Of a stretch of 64,000 nt of DNA, positions 17,645 through 25,067 are shown one piece after another. A program made the position numbers and the translations under genes. The notes below the pieces were generated by a model. That model made no database searches, was not told where the DNA came from, and saw only the letters and a list, made by a program, of their open reading frames with translations. Numbering within the stretch: position 1 is the stretch's first letter; each line of letters starts with the position of its first letter. The stretch comes from Mycobacterium europaeum (GTDB lineage: Bacteria > Actinomycetota > Actinomycetes > Mycobacteriales > Mycobacteriaceae): positions 1-64,000 of the forward strand of contig NZ_LQOU01000043.1 of NCBI RefSeq assembly GCF_002102155.1, in the 5' to 3' direction.

Positions 17645-18412
17645 GTGGAACCGGTATACGGGACTGTCATTCAGCTCGCCCGCTTGGTCTGGCGCGTACA
17701 GGGTCTCAAGATCACCGTCGTGGGCGTCGAAAACCTGCCCAAGAACGGCGGTGCGGTCATCGCCATCAACCACACCGGCTACCTCGACTTCACGTTCGCG
17801 GGTCTGCCCGTCTACCAGCAGGGTCTGGGCCGCAAGGTGCGGTTCATGGCCAAGCAGGAGGTGTTCGACCACAAGATCACCGGGCCGATCATGCGGAGCC
17901 TGCGGCATATCTCCGTGAACCGGCAGGACGGGGCCGCGTCCTACGAGGAGGCGGTCAGGAATCTCAAGGACGGTGAGCTGGTCGGGGTCTATCCGGAAGC
18001 CACCATCAGCCGCAGCTTCGAGATCAAGGAATTCAAGTCCGGGGCCGCCCGGATGGCGGTCGAGGCCGGGGTGCCGATCGTTCCGGTGATCGTCTGGGGT
18101 GCGCAGCGCGTCTGGACCAAGGGGCACCCCAAGAAGTTGCTGCGCCCGAAGGTGCCCATCATCGTGATCGTCGGTGAGCCGATCGAACCGACGCTGGGGG
18201 TCGAGGAGCTGAAAGGGCTGCTGCACTCGCGGATGCAACACCTGTTGGAGCGGGCCCAGGAAATGTACGGGCCGCATCCGGCCGGGGAGTTCTGGGTGCC
18301 GCGCCGGCTGGGCGGCAGTGCCCCGTCGCTGGCCGAAGCCGCCCGGATGGACGCCGAGGAGGCGGCCGCTCGCGCGGCGCGGCGCGCCCGACCCGCGGGA
18401 GCGCCGGAGTAG
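17645..18412 (+). CDS. PlsC-type 1-acyl-glycerol-3-phosphate acyltransferase (Rv3816c-like)
   Basis: A 255-residue member of the PlsC/LPLAT acyltransferase family, peripheral or weakly membrane-bound. The catalytic HX4D motif is NHTGYLD. The usual second motif EGT(R/S) is replaced by PEATISRSFEIKEFK, with Ala for Gly. The C-terminus carries FWVPRRLGGSAP and an Ala/Glu/Arg-rich helix. It is the first of three tandem paralogues separated by 6 and 14 bp. The family acylates lysophosphatidate or other lipid alcohols; the acceptor here is not known. The GTG start follows a -10 box at leaderless spacing. Confidence 0.9.
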   Translation: MEPVYGTVIQLARLVWRVQGLKITVVGVENLPKNGGAVIAINHTGYLDFTFAGLPVYQQGLGRKVRFMAKQEVFDHKITGPIMRSLRHISVNRQDGAASYEEAVRNLKDGELVGVYPEATISRSFEIKEFKSGAARMAVEAGVPIVPVIVWGAQRVWTKGHPKKLLRPKVPIIVIVGEPIEPTLGVEELKGLLHSRMQHLLERAQEMYGPHPAGEFWVPRRLGGSAPSLAEAARMDAEEAAARAARRARPAGAPE

Positions 18413-18418
18413 CCAGCG

Positions 18419-19174
18419 ATGGTGGAGCCGACCTTCCGCACGCTCGAGATTCTGGCTCGGCTGTCGGTTCTGGCCACCGGCACCCGAATCTCTTACGGCG
18501 GCGAGGAGAACATCCCGGATACCGGCGGCGCCGTGATCGCGATCAACCACACCAGCTATGTCGACTTTCTGCCGGCCGCGCTGGCCGTGCATCGGCGGCG
18601 GCGCCGGCTCAGGTTCATGATCAAGGCCGAGATGCAGCAGGTGAAGATCGTCAACTTCCTGATCAGGCACACCCGGACCATCCCGGTGGACCGGGGTGCG
18701 GGGGCCGGCGCGTACGCGGTGGCCGTGCAGCGGCTGCGCGAGGGTGAGCTGGTCGGCGTGTATCCCGAGGCCACGATCAGCCGCAGCTTCGAGCTCAAGG
18801 AGTTCAAGACGGGCGCCGCCCGCATGGCCATCGAAGCGGACGTCCCGATCGTTCCGGTGATCGTCTGGGGTGCACACCGGATCTGGACCAAAGACCACCC
18901 GCGGGCGCTGGGCCGCGCCAAGGTACCCATTAGTGTGCAGGTGGGGGCGCCGGTGCTGGCGGCCGAAGACATCGCGCGGACCGACGCCGCGCTGCGCGAA
19001 GCGATGACCGAGCTGCTGCACCAGGCGCAACGGGGTTACCCGCACGAGCCCGGGGCGTACTGGACGCCCCGCCGGCTGGGCGGAGGTGCACCGACCGTGG
19101 CGGAGGCTGCCCGGATGGAGGCAGACGAGGCCGCGGCACGGGCCGCGGGCCGCAGTGGGCGGCCGTCGCGGTAG
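18419..19174 (+). CDS. PlsC-type acyltransferase (Rv3815c-like)
   Basis: A 251-residue paralogue of the preceding gene and the same length as Rv3815c. HX4D is NHTSYVD, followed by RFMIKAEMQQVKIVNFLIR and the modified motif PEATISRSFELKEFKTGAA. The signature VIVWGAHRIWTKDHP and the tail YWTPRRLGGGAPTVAEAARM are shared by all three copies. It begins 6 bp after its neighbour and should be cotranscribed. Substrates are unknown. Divergent residues between copies lie mainly before HX4D and in the last 25 residues, so the copies may differ in acyl chain or acceptor. Confidence 0.9.
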   Translation: MVEPTFRTLEILARLSVLATGTRISYGGEENIPDTGGAVIAINHTSYVDFLPAALAVHRRRRRLRFMIKAEMQQVKIVNFLIRHTRTIPVDRGAGAGAYAVAVQRLREGELVGVYPEATISRSFELKEFKTGAARMAIEADVPIVPVIVWGAHRIWTKDHPRALGRAKVPISVQVGAPVLAAEDIARTDAALREAMTELLHQAQRGYPHEPGAYWTPRRLGGGAPTVAEAARMEADEAAARAAGRSGRPSR

Positions 19175-19188
19175 GCGAAGGAGAATGC

Positions 19189-19974
19189 ATGCCCGAGGGG
19201 TTTTACCGGCTGTGCGAGTGGATCGTGCCGCCGATGGTCGCGATGCAGGGGACGACGTTCACCTATCGCGGCCTGGAGAACATTCCCGACCGCGGCGGCG
19301 CCCTGCTGGCCCAGAACCACACCAGCTACCTCGACTGGCTGCCGACGCTGCTCGCCGTGCGGGAACGGCGCCGGCGCGCGTATTTCATGATCAAGGCGGA
19401 GATGGCCGACGTGAAGGCGGTCAACTACGTGATCAACCACGCTCGGCTGATCCCGGTGGACCGCAGGGCCGGGCACGACGCGCTCGAGGTCGCCGCGCAG
19501 CGTTTGCGGCAGGGCGAGCTCATCGGGATGCATCCCGAAGCCACCATCAGCCGCAGCTTCGAGCTCCGGGAGTTCAAGACCGGCGCGGCCCGGATGGCGC
19601 TGGACGCGCAGGTGCCGATCGTTCCGATCATCGTCTGGGGTGCCCACCGGATTTGGCCCAAGGATCATCCGAAGAAGGTGTGGCGCAACAAGATTCCGAT
19701 CACCGTCGCCGCGGGGCGGCCGCTGCCGCCGGACGGCACGCCCGAGCAGCTGAACGCGGCGCTGCGCGGCGCGATGAACGCGTTGCTGTACCGCGTGCAG
19801 GAGGAGTACCCGCACCCCGAAGGCGAGTTCTGGGTGCCGCGGCGGCTCGGCGGCGCCGCGCCCACCCAGGAGGATTCGCGGGCGATCCGCCTGTCGGAGT
19901 TGCAGGCGCGGATGCAGAAATTCGGCACCGACGGCGTGACGCGTCCGGGACAGAACCAGAGCGGCGTCCATTGA
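19189..19974 (+). CDS. PlsC-type acyltransferase (Rv3814c-like)
   Basis: A 261-residue third paralogue, equal in length to Rv3814c. HX4D is NHTSYLD, with FMIKAEMADVKAVNYVINH and PEATISRSFELREFKTGAARM. The tail is FWVPRRLGGAAPTQED, followed by a longer C-terminus than the other copies. The start has a clear ribosome binding site (GAAGGAG). It is followed after 34 bp by the HAD phosphatase gene. A phosphatase next to LPLAT acyltransferases would suit a lipid pathway that passes through a phosphorylated intermediate, but that link is inference. Confidence 0.9.
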   Translation: MPEGFYRLCEWIVPPMVAMQGTTFTYRGLENIPDRGGALLAQNHTSYLDWLPTLLAVRERRRRAYFMIKAEMADVKAVNYVINHARLIPVDRRAGHDALEVAAQRLRQGELIGMHPEATISRSFELREFKTGAARMALDAQVPIVPIIVWGAHRIWPKDHPKKVWRNKIPITVAAGRPLPPDGTPEQLNAALRGAMNALLYRVQEEYPHPEGEFWVPRRLGGAAPTQEDSRAIRLSELQARMQKFGTDGVTRPGQNQSGVH

Positions 19975-20008
19975 TCAGACCGGCGAGCGGTGAAGGCGGA
20001 CCGTCACG

Positions 20009-20824
20009 ATGACCCTGCCGGCGCTCATAGCCTGCGACGTCGACGGCACCCTGTTCGACGACAACGAGACCATCACTCCGCGCACCCGCGACGCCGTGCG
20101 CGCGGCCGTCGCCGCCGGCGCGACCTTCGTCGTGGCGACCGGCCGGCCGCCGCGGTGGATACGCCCCGTCGTCGACGCGCTCGGTTTCGCGCCGATCGCG
20201 GTGTGCGCCAACGGTGCCGTCATCTACGACCCCGCGGCCGACCGGGTGGTGTCGACGCGCACGCTGCCGGTCGACACCCTGGCGGAACTGGCGGAGCTCG
20301 CGACGCGCGTCATCCCCGGCGCCGGCCTCGCCGTGGAGCGGATCGGCGAGCGCGCCCACGATACGGCGACGCCGCAGTTCGTCAGCTCGCCCGGCTACGA
20401 GCACGCCTGGCTGAACCCCGACAACACCGAGGTCTCGATCGAAGACCTGCTCAGCGCGCCGGCGATCAAGCTGCTGATCCGCCGCAGCGGGGCCCGCAGC
20501 GCCGACATGGCGGCCGAACTGGCCAAGCATGTCGGCCTCGAGGGCGACATCACCTACTCCACCAACAACGGCCTGGTGGAGATCGTGCCGCTGGGCACCA
20601 GCAAGGCCACCGGGGTGGATGAAATCGCCAGGCCCCTGCAGATCACCAGCGAGGAGGTGGTGGCGTTCGGCGACATGCCCAACGACCTGCCGATGCTGCG
20701 CTGGGCCGGTCATGGGGTGGCGATGGGCAACGCCCATCCCGAGGTGCTCGCCGCGGCGGACGAGGTCACCGCCGCCAACAACGACGACGGGGTGGGCCGG
20801 GTGCTGGAGCGCTGGTGGCTTTGA
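20009..20824 (+). CDS. HAD-superfamily phosphatase, Cof type (Rv3813c-like)
   Basis: A 271-residue cytoplasmic HAD hydrolase of the Cof subfamily. Motif I is ACDVDGTLFD with nucleophile Asp10 and Asp12, the motif II region is VVATGRPP, the conserved Lys of motif III lies in the AIKLLIRR region, and motif IV is GDMPNDLPML with the magnesium-binding aspartates. The C2B-type cap lies between about residues 80 and 190. Cof-type enzymes dephosphorylate sugar phosphates and similar small metabolites. Its closeness to the acyltransferases suggests cotranscription. It is convergent with the amidase gene (11 bp between the stops). Confidence 0.88.
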   Translation: MTLPALIACDVDGTLFDDNETITPRTRDAVRAAVAAGATFVVATGRPPRWIRPVVDALGFAPIAVCANGAVIYDPAADRVVSTRTLPVDTLAELAELATRVIPGAGLAVERIGERAHDTATPQFVSSPGYEHAWLNPDNTEVSIEDLLSAPAIKLLIRRSGARSADMAAELAKHVGLEGDITYSTNNGLVEIVPLGTSKATGVDEIARPLQITSEEVVAFGDMPNDLPMLRWAGHGVAMGNAHPEVLAAADEVTAANNDDGVGRVLERWWL

Positions 20825-20835
20825 CCCGCTTCTCG

Positions 20836-22470
20836 CTAAGTGGCGGACGGGTGCGCCGGCAGCGAGAAGTGTTCGGGCGCCACGGTCGGGCCGCTTGGTG
20901 ACTGCGTCGCGAGTGGAGTCGTGATTCCCTCCGCGACCTCGGTGACGTTTCCGGTGAGCCGTTCGTAGTTGAGCGTCCCGTGTTGGAAGTTCTGCGTAAT
21001 CTGTAGCGGCTCTTGGATCTCCGCGCTGGTGGGCAAGCCGAGCGGACCGCGTTCGTAGCTCAGCGACGCCCAGGCGTCGTAGATCGCGCCGGTGACGGGT
21101 TGGGCACCGGTTTCGGGTGACCAGTACATCGCACCCCGGGCGAACGTCACGTACCGCGCGTCACCCTCCGCGCTGTCTTCCGGGGACGTCGGCGCGCCCA
21201 GCACGCTGTTCATCCCGCCGATCGCCTGCCAGTGCTCATAGATCGCGCCGCCCTGCAGGGCCTTGATCAATTCCTCCGGCGGGTCGTTGAAATGCGATGC
21301 GACGTCGCGCACTTCGTCCATCAGCGCGTAGGCGGCGTTGCCCGGGCAATCGGTGTTGCCGACGTCGCGGTGGGTGAAGATGGTCGGCAGCGTCGCCACC
21401 GAACCCGCCGCGAAGGTGGTGTAGTGACTTCCCGCCGATTCCAGCTGCACCGTGCCCTTCGGATCGACGCCGTCCAGGCCCAGCCGCCAGCCGAGGAGCC
21501 GGCCCACCGTGCGCAGCTGGATGGGCGTCGGCGGTACGTCGTCGAAATTCCCGATCATCGCCAGACCCCAGGTGTTGCGGTTGAACCCGCCGGTGTGGAA
21601 GGCCTCGACCGCTTTGGTGAGCCCCCCGGCGCTGCCCTCGAAGACCTGGCCGTACTTGTCGACCAGGGCGTTGTAGGCGATGTCGCACCAGCCCAGGGTC
21701 TTGCTGTGATACGTGTAGATGGCCTTGACGATCCCGGCTGATTCCAGCGGCGAGTAGTCGTTGCTGCCCGCGGTGTGGTGCACGACGGCCGCGCGAATCC
21801 CGTTGTCGTACTGCGGGCTGCCGCATCGCAGCGACTCGTCGGCGCCCCATTCCGCCCGGCTGATGATCGCGGGCGCCTGGCCTGGCATCAAGACCCCCGA
21901 CGGCGGAGTCCATTGCTTCCTCGCCGGCGATTGCGGCGGGGAGATGAGGATCGCGGAGATGTTCTGCCCGAAAGGTTGTTCCCGCGACGCCGGCTTGTAG
22001 CCGAGACCGGCGTCAGTGGTGGGTGCGGGCGGTCCCTGGGTCACCGGGGCATCGATCGGACGGGTGACCGCGATCTGGACGGTCGTCGTGCTGCCGACGA
22101 ACACCGGGTCGGTGCCCCGGGGTCCCTCGAGTGACCCGGCCGCCGTCACCCCGTCGGGCGCCGCGGTCTCGTACTCGGTCTGATACCAGGGCCCCCACGA
22201 GCCGTCGGGGTGTTTCGCCCGCACCCGGGTCGACGTGCCGGCGAGGTCGCCGGTGAGGGCCACCAGTGAAAACGGGGCGGCCTGGCTGATCTCGCGAACC
22301 GTGACGCCGCCACCGAGCCCGATCAGCGGCTGTTCGGCCAACTGGGTGTCGTGGGCGGGTGGGGGGCCGATGGTCCCGCGCTCGTGGGTGGTGTCCGCCA
22401 CCCAGGACACGATGACGACCGTCGCCGCGATGGCGGTGAGCAGCGTCGTCGGCCCGCGACTGGGAGGCAC
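20836..22470 (-). CDS. Secreted N-acetylmuramoyl-L-alanine amidase with LGFP repeats (Rv3811-like)
   Basis: A 544-residue exported peptidoglycan amidase. An N-terminal hydrophobic segment (TLLTAIAATVVIVSWVA) acts as signal or anchor. A PGRP/amidase_2 domain occupies about 185-380, with zinc ligands in VVHHTAGSND, FTHRDVG and DCPGN. These ligands and the conserved Tyr region YHSKTLGWCDIAYN imply active cleavage of the stem peptide from muramic acid. The C-terminus has LGFP-type repeats (GAIYEHWQAIGGMNSVLGAP and GAIYDAWASLSYERGPLGLP), thought to anchor proteins to the mycolylated wall. The GTG start at 22470 is preceded by a purine-poor AT-rich stretch, so the start is less sure. A PE_PGRS gene next to this position in M. 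tuberculosis is absent. Confidence 0.9.
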   Translation of the reverse strand: MPPSRGPTTLLTAIAATVVIVSWVADTTHERGTIGPPPAHDTQLAEQPLIGLGGGVTVREISQAAPFSLVALTGDLAGTSTRVRAKHPDGSWGPWYQTEYETAAPDGVTAAGSLEGPRGTDPVFVGSTTTVQIAVTRPIDAPVTQGPPAPTTDAGLGYKPASREQPFGQNISAILISPPQSPARKQWTPPSGVLMPGQAPAIISRAEWGADESLRCGSPQYDNGIRAAVVHHTAGSNDYSPLESAGIVKAIYTYHSKTLGWCDIAYNALVDKYGQVFEGSAGGLTKAVEAFHTGGFNRNTWGLAMIGNFDDVPPTPIQLRTVGRLLGWRLGLDGVDPKGTVQLESAGSHYTTFAAGSVATLPTIFTHRDVGNTDCPGNAAYALMDEVRDVASHFNDPPEELIKALQGGAIYEHWQAIGGMNSVLGAPTSPEDSAEGDARYVTFARGAMYWSPETGAQPVTGAIYDAWASLSYERGPLGLPTSAEIQEPLQITQNFQHGTLNYERLTGNVTEVAEGITTPLATQSPSGPTVAPEHFSLPAHPSAT

Positions 22471-22540
22471 CAGGTGATGTTACTTGTGTTTCTAGTGTTA
22501 ATGATGAGGCGACACGACCTGGGCGGCGGGAAACTGCACA

Positions 22541-22578
22541 AAATCGACGGCACCGCAGAAACAATCTGCGGTGCCGTC
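22541..22578 (-). terminator. Intrinsic terminator of erp
   Basis: A perfect 14-bp stem (22546-22559 with 22565-22578) and a 5-nt loop, followed on the minus strand by GATTTTG. It lies 24 bp past the erp stop codon and ahead of the amidase gene, so it should separate the two minus-strand transcripts. It is one of the clearest hairpins in the window. Confidence 0.85.
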
Positions 22579-22601
22579 TGGGTTGGAGGTTCCCCGGAGG
22601 T

Positions 22602-23606
22602 CTAGACGGGAGGCAGGGCCGGTGCCGCGGCCGCGGCGGCCGGCAATGCTCCGGCGGCGCCCGCGGCGGCCGGCAGGGCACCCGCGGCGGCACCCGGCAG
22701 GACGCCCGCGGCACCCGGCAGGGCACCGGCGGCACCCGGGAGAGCGCCCGCGGCGCCCTGCTGCATGCCTTGCGTGATCGCCGGCATCACCAAGCCCTTG
22801 AGCAGGTCGATGGCCTGACCGGCACCCAGCTGGTTGGCCGCCTGCATGACGTCGTTGACCAGGCCACCACTGCCACCGGAGCTCCCGCTGCCGCCGCCGA
22901 GTCCGGTGCCGCCGAGGGGCGAACTGGGCCCGAAGGAGGACGGGTCGCCGAGGATCGGGTAGGTGCCGTCGGCGCCGGGGTCCAAGCTGGCGGGAGCGGT
23001 GATCGGCACTTCGCCCGCAGCCGTCGGGCTAGTGAGGCCCGGTGTGACCCCGGCCGGGCTGGTCAGCCCGGGGTTGGAAAGCGCAGGGTTGAGTCCCGCG
23101 CCCGGGGTCGCCACCCCGGCGCCCGGTGTGGTCGGCAGCGCACCCGTCGCGGTCAGGCCCGGCGTCGCAGGTGTCAGGCCCGGGCTCGTCAGGCCGGGGC
23201 TCGTCAAACCGGGACTGGTCAAACCGGGGCTGGTAAGTCCCGGGCTGGTCAGGCCGGGGCTCGTCAGACCGGGGCTGGTGAGCCCCGGTGTCCCCAGGCC
23301 CGGCGTCCCCAGGCCCGGCGTGCCCAGGCCGGGGCTGGTCAGGCCCGGAGTGCCGGCCGCGCCCCCGCCGAGAGCGGGCACCGGCGGCAGGTTGATGCCG
23401 AATTGCGACAACCCCTGCGACAGCGCGCCCATCAGCTCCCCGGGCAGGTCGGTCATCACGGCCGCCTGCTTGAAGTCGTGGTGCTCGGCCGGCTTGCTGC
23501 CGGCGGTCGATTCGTAGACAAGGAAGTATGCGCAAGGACTCGCCACTGCCACGGCGGCGACCGCGCTCATGGCTGTCGAAAGCTTGCGTCGGCGTCGGTT
23601 CGGCAC
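22602..23606 (-). CDS. erp: Exported repetitive protein Erp (PirG)
   Basis: A 334-residue cell-surface protein. It starts at a GTG with PNRRRRKLSTAMSAVAAVAV, a Sec-type signal peptide. A conserved N-terminal domain (about 30-86, FKQAAVMTDLPGELMGALSQ) is followed by a central PGLTS-type repeat block (residues 87-146) and a C-terminal domain with FGPSSPLGG, ending in an Ala/Pro/Leu-rich hydrophobic tail. M. tuberculosis Erp is a surface virulence factor of 284 residues. This form is longer, chiefly through the C-terminal GALPGAAG-like repeats. It is transcribed away from glf, with a strong terminator after it. Confidence 0.95.
   Translation of the reverse strand: MPNRRRRKLSTAMSAVAAVAVASPCAYFLVYESTAGSKPAEHHDFKQAAVMTDLPGELMGALSQGLSQFGINLPPVPALGGGAAGTPGLTSPGLGTPGLGTPGLGTPGLTSPGLTSPGLTSPGLTSPGLTSPGLTSPGLTSPGLTPATPGLTATGALPTTPGAGVATPGAGLNPALSNPGLTSPAGVTPGLTSPTAAGEVPITAPASLDPGADGTYPILGDPSSFGPSSPLGGTGLGGGSGSSGGSGGLVNDVMQAANQLGAGQAIDLLKGLVMPAITQGMQQGAAGALPGAAGALPGAAGVLPGAAAGALPAAAGAAGALPAAAAAAPALPPV
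23169..23348 (-). repeat. Erp central repeat, 12 tandem 15-bp units
   Basis: Twelve consecutive five-residue units. Read in the protein direction: one PGLTS, three PGLGT, seven PGLTS and one PGLTP. The number of units and their exact sequence vary among mycobacterial species, so this block is a useful strain or species marker. Individual 15-bp DNA units are nearly identical, so slippage is likely. Confidence 0.9.
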
Positions 23607-23870
23607 GGAAGTCTCCTCAATCTGGACAACTCAATCTCAACTTGTTGTGTCGGTGCGCTCCGCCGTCCTTCCTGGCGAGATCCACACAGAATCGATGGTA
23701 CGAGTGAGATTCTTGTGACTAGAGTGGTGATATTGAATCGTGAGGTAATTGCGACCCCGACTGTGATCGCCGCGGTCGAAGCGCCCTGACGGGCCGTCAT
23801 CGGGCCGAACGCCGATTGCGGGCCTCGCCAAATGGGTTAGGCCCACGCGGTCGGATACCCTAAGCAACCG
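23607..23870. promoter_or_regulatory. 264-bp divergent promoter region erp/glf
   Basis: The stretch is AT-richer than its surroundings. For glf, TACCCT at 23856-23861 is a candidate -10 box ending 9 nt before the ATG, consistent with a leaderless or near-leaderless message. For erp, TACCAT on the minus strand (23700-23695) is a possible -10 box giving a 5' leader of roughly 85 nt. No gene is supported in this stretch. Confidence 0.45.
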
Positions 23871-25067
23871 ATGACCGCTCGATTCGATCTCCTCGTCGTC
23901 GGCTCCGGATTCTTCGGCCTGACCATCGCCGAGCGCGTGGCTACCCAACTCGGGAAGCGCGTGCTCGTCGTGGAACGCCGCCCGCACATCGGCGGCAACG
24001 CCTATTCAGAGGCCGAGCCGCAGACCGGCATCGAGGTCCACAAATACGGTGCCCACCTGTTCCACACCTCCAATAAGCGGGTCTGGGACTACGTGCGGCA
24101 GTTCACCGACTTCACCGACTACCGGCACCGGGTGTTCGCCATGCACAACGGGCAGGCCTACCAGTTCCCGATGGGCCTGGGGCTGGTGTCGCAGTTCTTC
24201 GGCAGGTACTTCTCTCCGGAGGAGGCCCGCCGTCTGATCGCGGAGCAGGCCGCCGAGATCAAGACCGAGGACGCGCAGAACCTCGAGGAGAAGGCGATCT
24301 CGCTGATCGGTCGGCCGCTCTACGAGGCGTTCGTCAAGGGCTACACCGCCAAGCAGTGGCAGACCGATCCCAAGGAACTGCCGGCCGCCAACATCACCCG
24401 GCTGCCGGTGCGGTACACCTTCGACAACCGGTACTTCAGCGACACCTACGAGGGCCTGCCGGTCGACGGGTACACCGCCTGGCTGCAGAACATGGCCGCC
24501 GACGACCGCATCGAGGTCAGGCTGAACACCGACTGGTTCGACGTCCGGGACCAACTGCGTGCGGAGTCGCCGTCGGCCCCGGTGGTCTACACCGGCCCGC
24601 TGGACCGCTACTTCGACTACTGCGAAGGGCGGCTCGGCTGGCGCACACTGGATTTCGAGTTGGAGGTGCTGCCGATCGGGGATTTCCAGGGCACGCCGGT
24701 GATGAACTACAACGACCTCGAGGTCCCGTACACCCGCATCCACGAGTTCCGCCACTTCCACACCGAGCGCGACTACCCGACCGACAAGACGGTGATCATG
24801 CGAGAGTTCTCGCGGTTCGCCGAAGGCGACGACGAGCCCTACTATCCGATCAACACCGAGGCCGACCGCGCGCTGCTGGCCGCCTACCGGGCGCGAGCGA
24901 AGGCCGAAACCTCCTCAGCGAAGGTGCTTTTCGGTGGCCGGCTGGGCACCTACCAATACCTGGATATGCACATGGCGATTGCCAGCGCACTGAACATGTA
25001 CGACAACACCCTCGCGCCGCACCTGCGCGACGGTAAAGCTCTAGTGGAGGAAGGCGCGGGGGGATGA
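23871..25067 (+). CDS. glf: UDP-galactopyranose mutase
   Basis: A 398-residue cytoplasmic flavoenzyme that converts UDP-galactopyranose to UDP-galactofuranose, the donor for the galactan of arabinogalactan. The FAD motif is at the N-terminus (DLLVVGSGFFGLTIAERVA), followed by VVERRPHIGGNAYSE. The active-site regions GAHLFHTSNKRVWDYV and the Arg-containing GRPLYEAFVKGYTAKQW are intact, as is the C-terminal FAD region GRLGTYQYLDMHMAI. The length matches the M. tuberculosis enzyme (399). The start of glfT2 overlaps its stop by 4 bp. It is the first gene of a run that continues through aftB. Confidence 0.97.
   Translation: MTARFDLLVVGSGFFGLTIAERVATQLGKRVLVVERRPHIGGNAYSEAEPQTGIEVHKYGAHLFHTSNKRVWDYVRQFTDFTDYRHRVFAMHNGQAYQFPMGLGLVSQFFGRYFSPEEARRLIAEQAAEIKTEDAQNLEEKAISLIGRPLYEAFVKGYTAKQWQTDPKELPAANITRLPVRYTFDNRYFSDTYEGLPVDGYTAWLQNMAADDRIEVRLNTDWFDVRDQLRAESPSAPVVYTGPLDRYFDYCEGRLGWRTLDFELEVLPIGDFQGTPVMNYNDLEVPYTRIHEFRHFHTERDYPTDKTVIMREFSRFAEGDDEPYYPINTEADRALLAAYRARAKAETSSAKVLFGGRLGTYQYLDMHMAIASALNMYDNTLAPHLRDGKALVEEGAGG

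Noticed and set aside
23169..23348. Regular 15-bp repeats as a possible CRISPR array
   Set aside because: Units are contiguous without spacers and encode the PGLTS repeats of Erp in frame.
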